A stretch of DNA of 7,125 nucleotides from an uncultured Butyrivibrio sp. (GTDB taxonomy: Bacteria; Bacillota; Clostridia; Lachnospirales; Lachnospiraceae), in NCBI RefSeq assembly GCF_947169445.1, contig NZ_CAMVPU010000112.1, positions 1 through 7,125 of the forward strand, given 5' to 3'. The notes beneath the pieces are model-generated. The model was given only the letters and a program-made list of their open reading frames with translations, made no database searches and was not told where the DNA came from. The translations under genes were made by a program, and so were the position numbers. Within the stretch, counting starts at the first letter, position 1. Each line of letters starts with the position of its first letter. This document shows, one piece after another, positions 6,675 to 7,125 of the stretch.

Positions 6675-7093
6675 TGAAAAGGAAGAAGATTACTGAAAAG
6701 GCAGTGGCTATAACTGCGGCGATAGGAAGTGTACTTATCATGGTAACGGTAATCGCCAATACTTATTGGGCTTCTAAGCAGGCTATTTTGTCTACAAATC
6801 AGGCAGTTTCTGCTGTAAGCGCTTTTTATCTTGAAGCAATGGCAGATAGACGGGCTAAGACAATTACAAACCTGATCAATAATAATTTCGACTACATGGA
6901 AAAGGCAGTAAGCGTCATAGATGATGAAAAGGTAGAAACGCAGGAAGAGCTTCGGGAGGCAATTGGTAGAATAAAGAGGCTTTTGAATCTAAACCGTTTT
7001 GCGCTTGTAGATGAGAATAATATAGTTTATACGCAATATACCACATATACCGGTGGCAGCAGACATGCTTTCTCAAGTTCAGAAGCAAAATAG
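6674..7093 (+). CDS. N-terminal part of a membrane sensor protein (TM plus partial extracellular sensor domain), probably truncated
   Basis: The 139-residue frame starts at ATG 6674, overlapping the binding protein's stop (TAATG), with GGAGA (6660-6664) 9 nt upstream, so translation is probably coupled. Residues 1-9 are basic, residues about 10-32 form one membrane helix (VAITAAIGSVLIMVTVIANT...), and residues 35-139 would lie outside the cell. The helical stretch FYLEAMADRRAKTITNLINN and the strand-like ALVDENNIVYTQYTTYTGGS look like the start of a Cache-type sensor domain seen in histidine kinases, diguanylate cyclases and chemoreceptors. It ends abruptly at TAG 7091-7093 with no second membrane helix and no kinase, GGDEF or other output domain, so it is most likely the truncated front of a longer sensor. 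A naturally short co-receptor is possible but less likely. Confidence 0.6.
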   Translation: MKRKKITEKAVAITAAIGSVLIMVTVIANTYWASKQAILSTNQAVSAVSAFYLEAMADRRAKTITNLINNNFDYMEKAVSVIDDEKVETQEELREAIGRIKRLLNLNRFALVDENNIVYTQYTTYTGGSRHAFSSSEAK

Positions 7094-7125
7094 GCTCAAT
7101 CCCAGTAGTGACAAGGGATTGAGCC
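7093..7125. terminator. 11-bp perfect hairpin at the window end
   Basis: GGCTCAATCCC (7093-7103) and GGGATTGAGCC (7115-7125) are perfectly complementary around an 11-nt loop; the first base is the last base of the sensor stop codon. The window ends with the stem, so a plus-strand T run cannot be seen. On the minus strand the stem is followed by TATTTT (7092-7087), which fits a terminator for a gene arriving from the right, or a bidirectional one. It could instead be the end of a mobile or invertible segment. Confidence 0.5.

Noticed and set aside
1..7125. Search for CRISPR arrays, a transposase gene, toxin-antitoxin pairs, phage genes, or rRNA and intact tRNA genes.
   Set aside because: No regularly spaced direct repeats, no transposase or phage-like protein, and no intact structural RNA gene could be seen.

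Overview
The window looks like a moderately AT-rich chromosomal segment from a Firmicute, probably a Lachnospiraceae of the Butyrivibrio/Pseudobutyrivibrio kind. This rests on the style of the proteins: AraC regulators, a DUF5107-TPR protein and a sugar-binding protein paired with a membrane sensor, with purine-rich Shine-Dalgarno sites. The genus is an inference and no rRNA or other marker is present.

Layout. Positions 2-76 hold the apparent last 24 codons of an unidentified plus-strand gene, closed by a strong intrinsic terminator (110-151). On the minus strand, 1750-908 encodes an intact AraC-family regulator with a cupin sensor domain. It is followed, with a 20-bp overlap, by a second AraC-family gene (927-180) that is broken twice. 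One lesion is an apparent 2-bp loss in a CT run inside the first helix-turn-helix. The other is a 145-bp MITE-like element (238-382) with 11-bp perfect terminal inverted repeats and an 8-bp target duplication. Removing the element and one duplicate copy on paper restores a typical AraC C-terminus ending at position 180.

Divergent from the intact regulator, and sharing a 208-bp promoter region with it, is a 1095-residue cytoplasmic DUF5107 plus TPR protein (1959-5246). It is probably a carbohydrate-related function controlled by that regulator. Directly after its stop codon lies a 46-codon in-frame open stretch that looks like protein sequence but has no start of its own; it may be a gene remnant.

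The last block (about 5441 onward) is a two-gene unit. A secreted or membrane-anchored sugar-binding protein (5610-6674), whose lipobox has Thr where Cys is expected, overlaps by one base a membrane sensor fragment (6674-7093). The fragment has one membrane segment and the start of an extracellular sensor domain, then stops at an 11-bp perfect hairpin that ends exactly at the window edge. The arrangement recalls binding-protein/sensor pairs such as XylFII-LytS, but no output domain is present here.

The most solid unusual observation is the small inverted-repeat element in the second araC gene, because the empty site can be reconstructed from the sequence itself.
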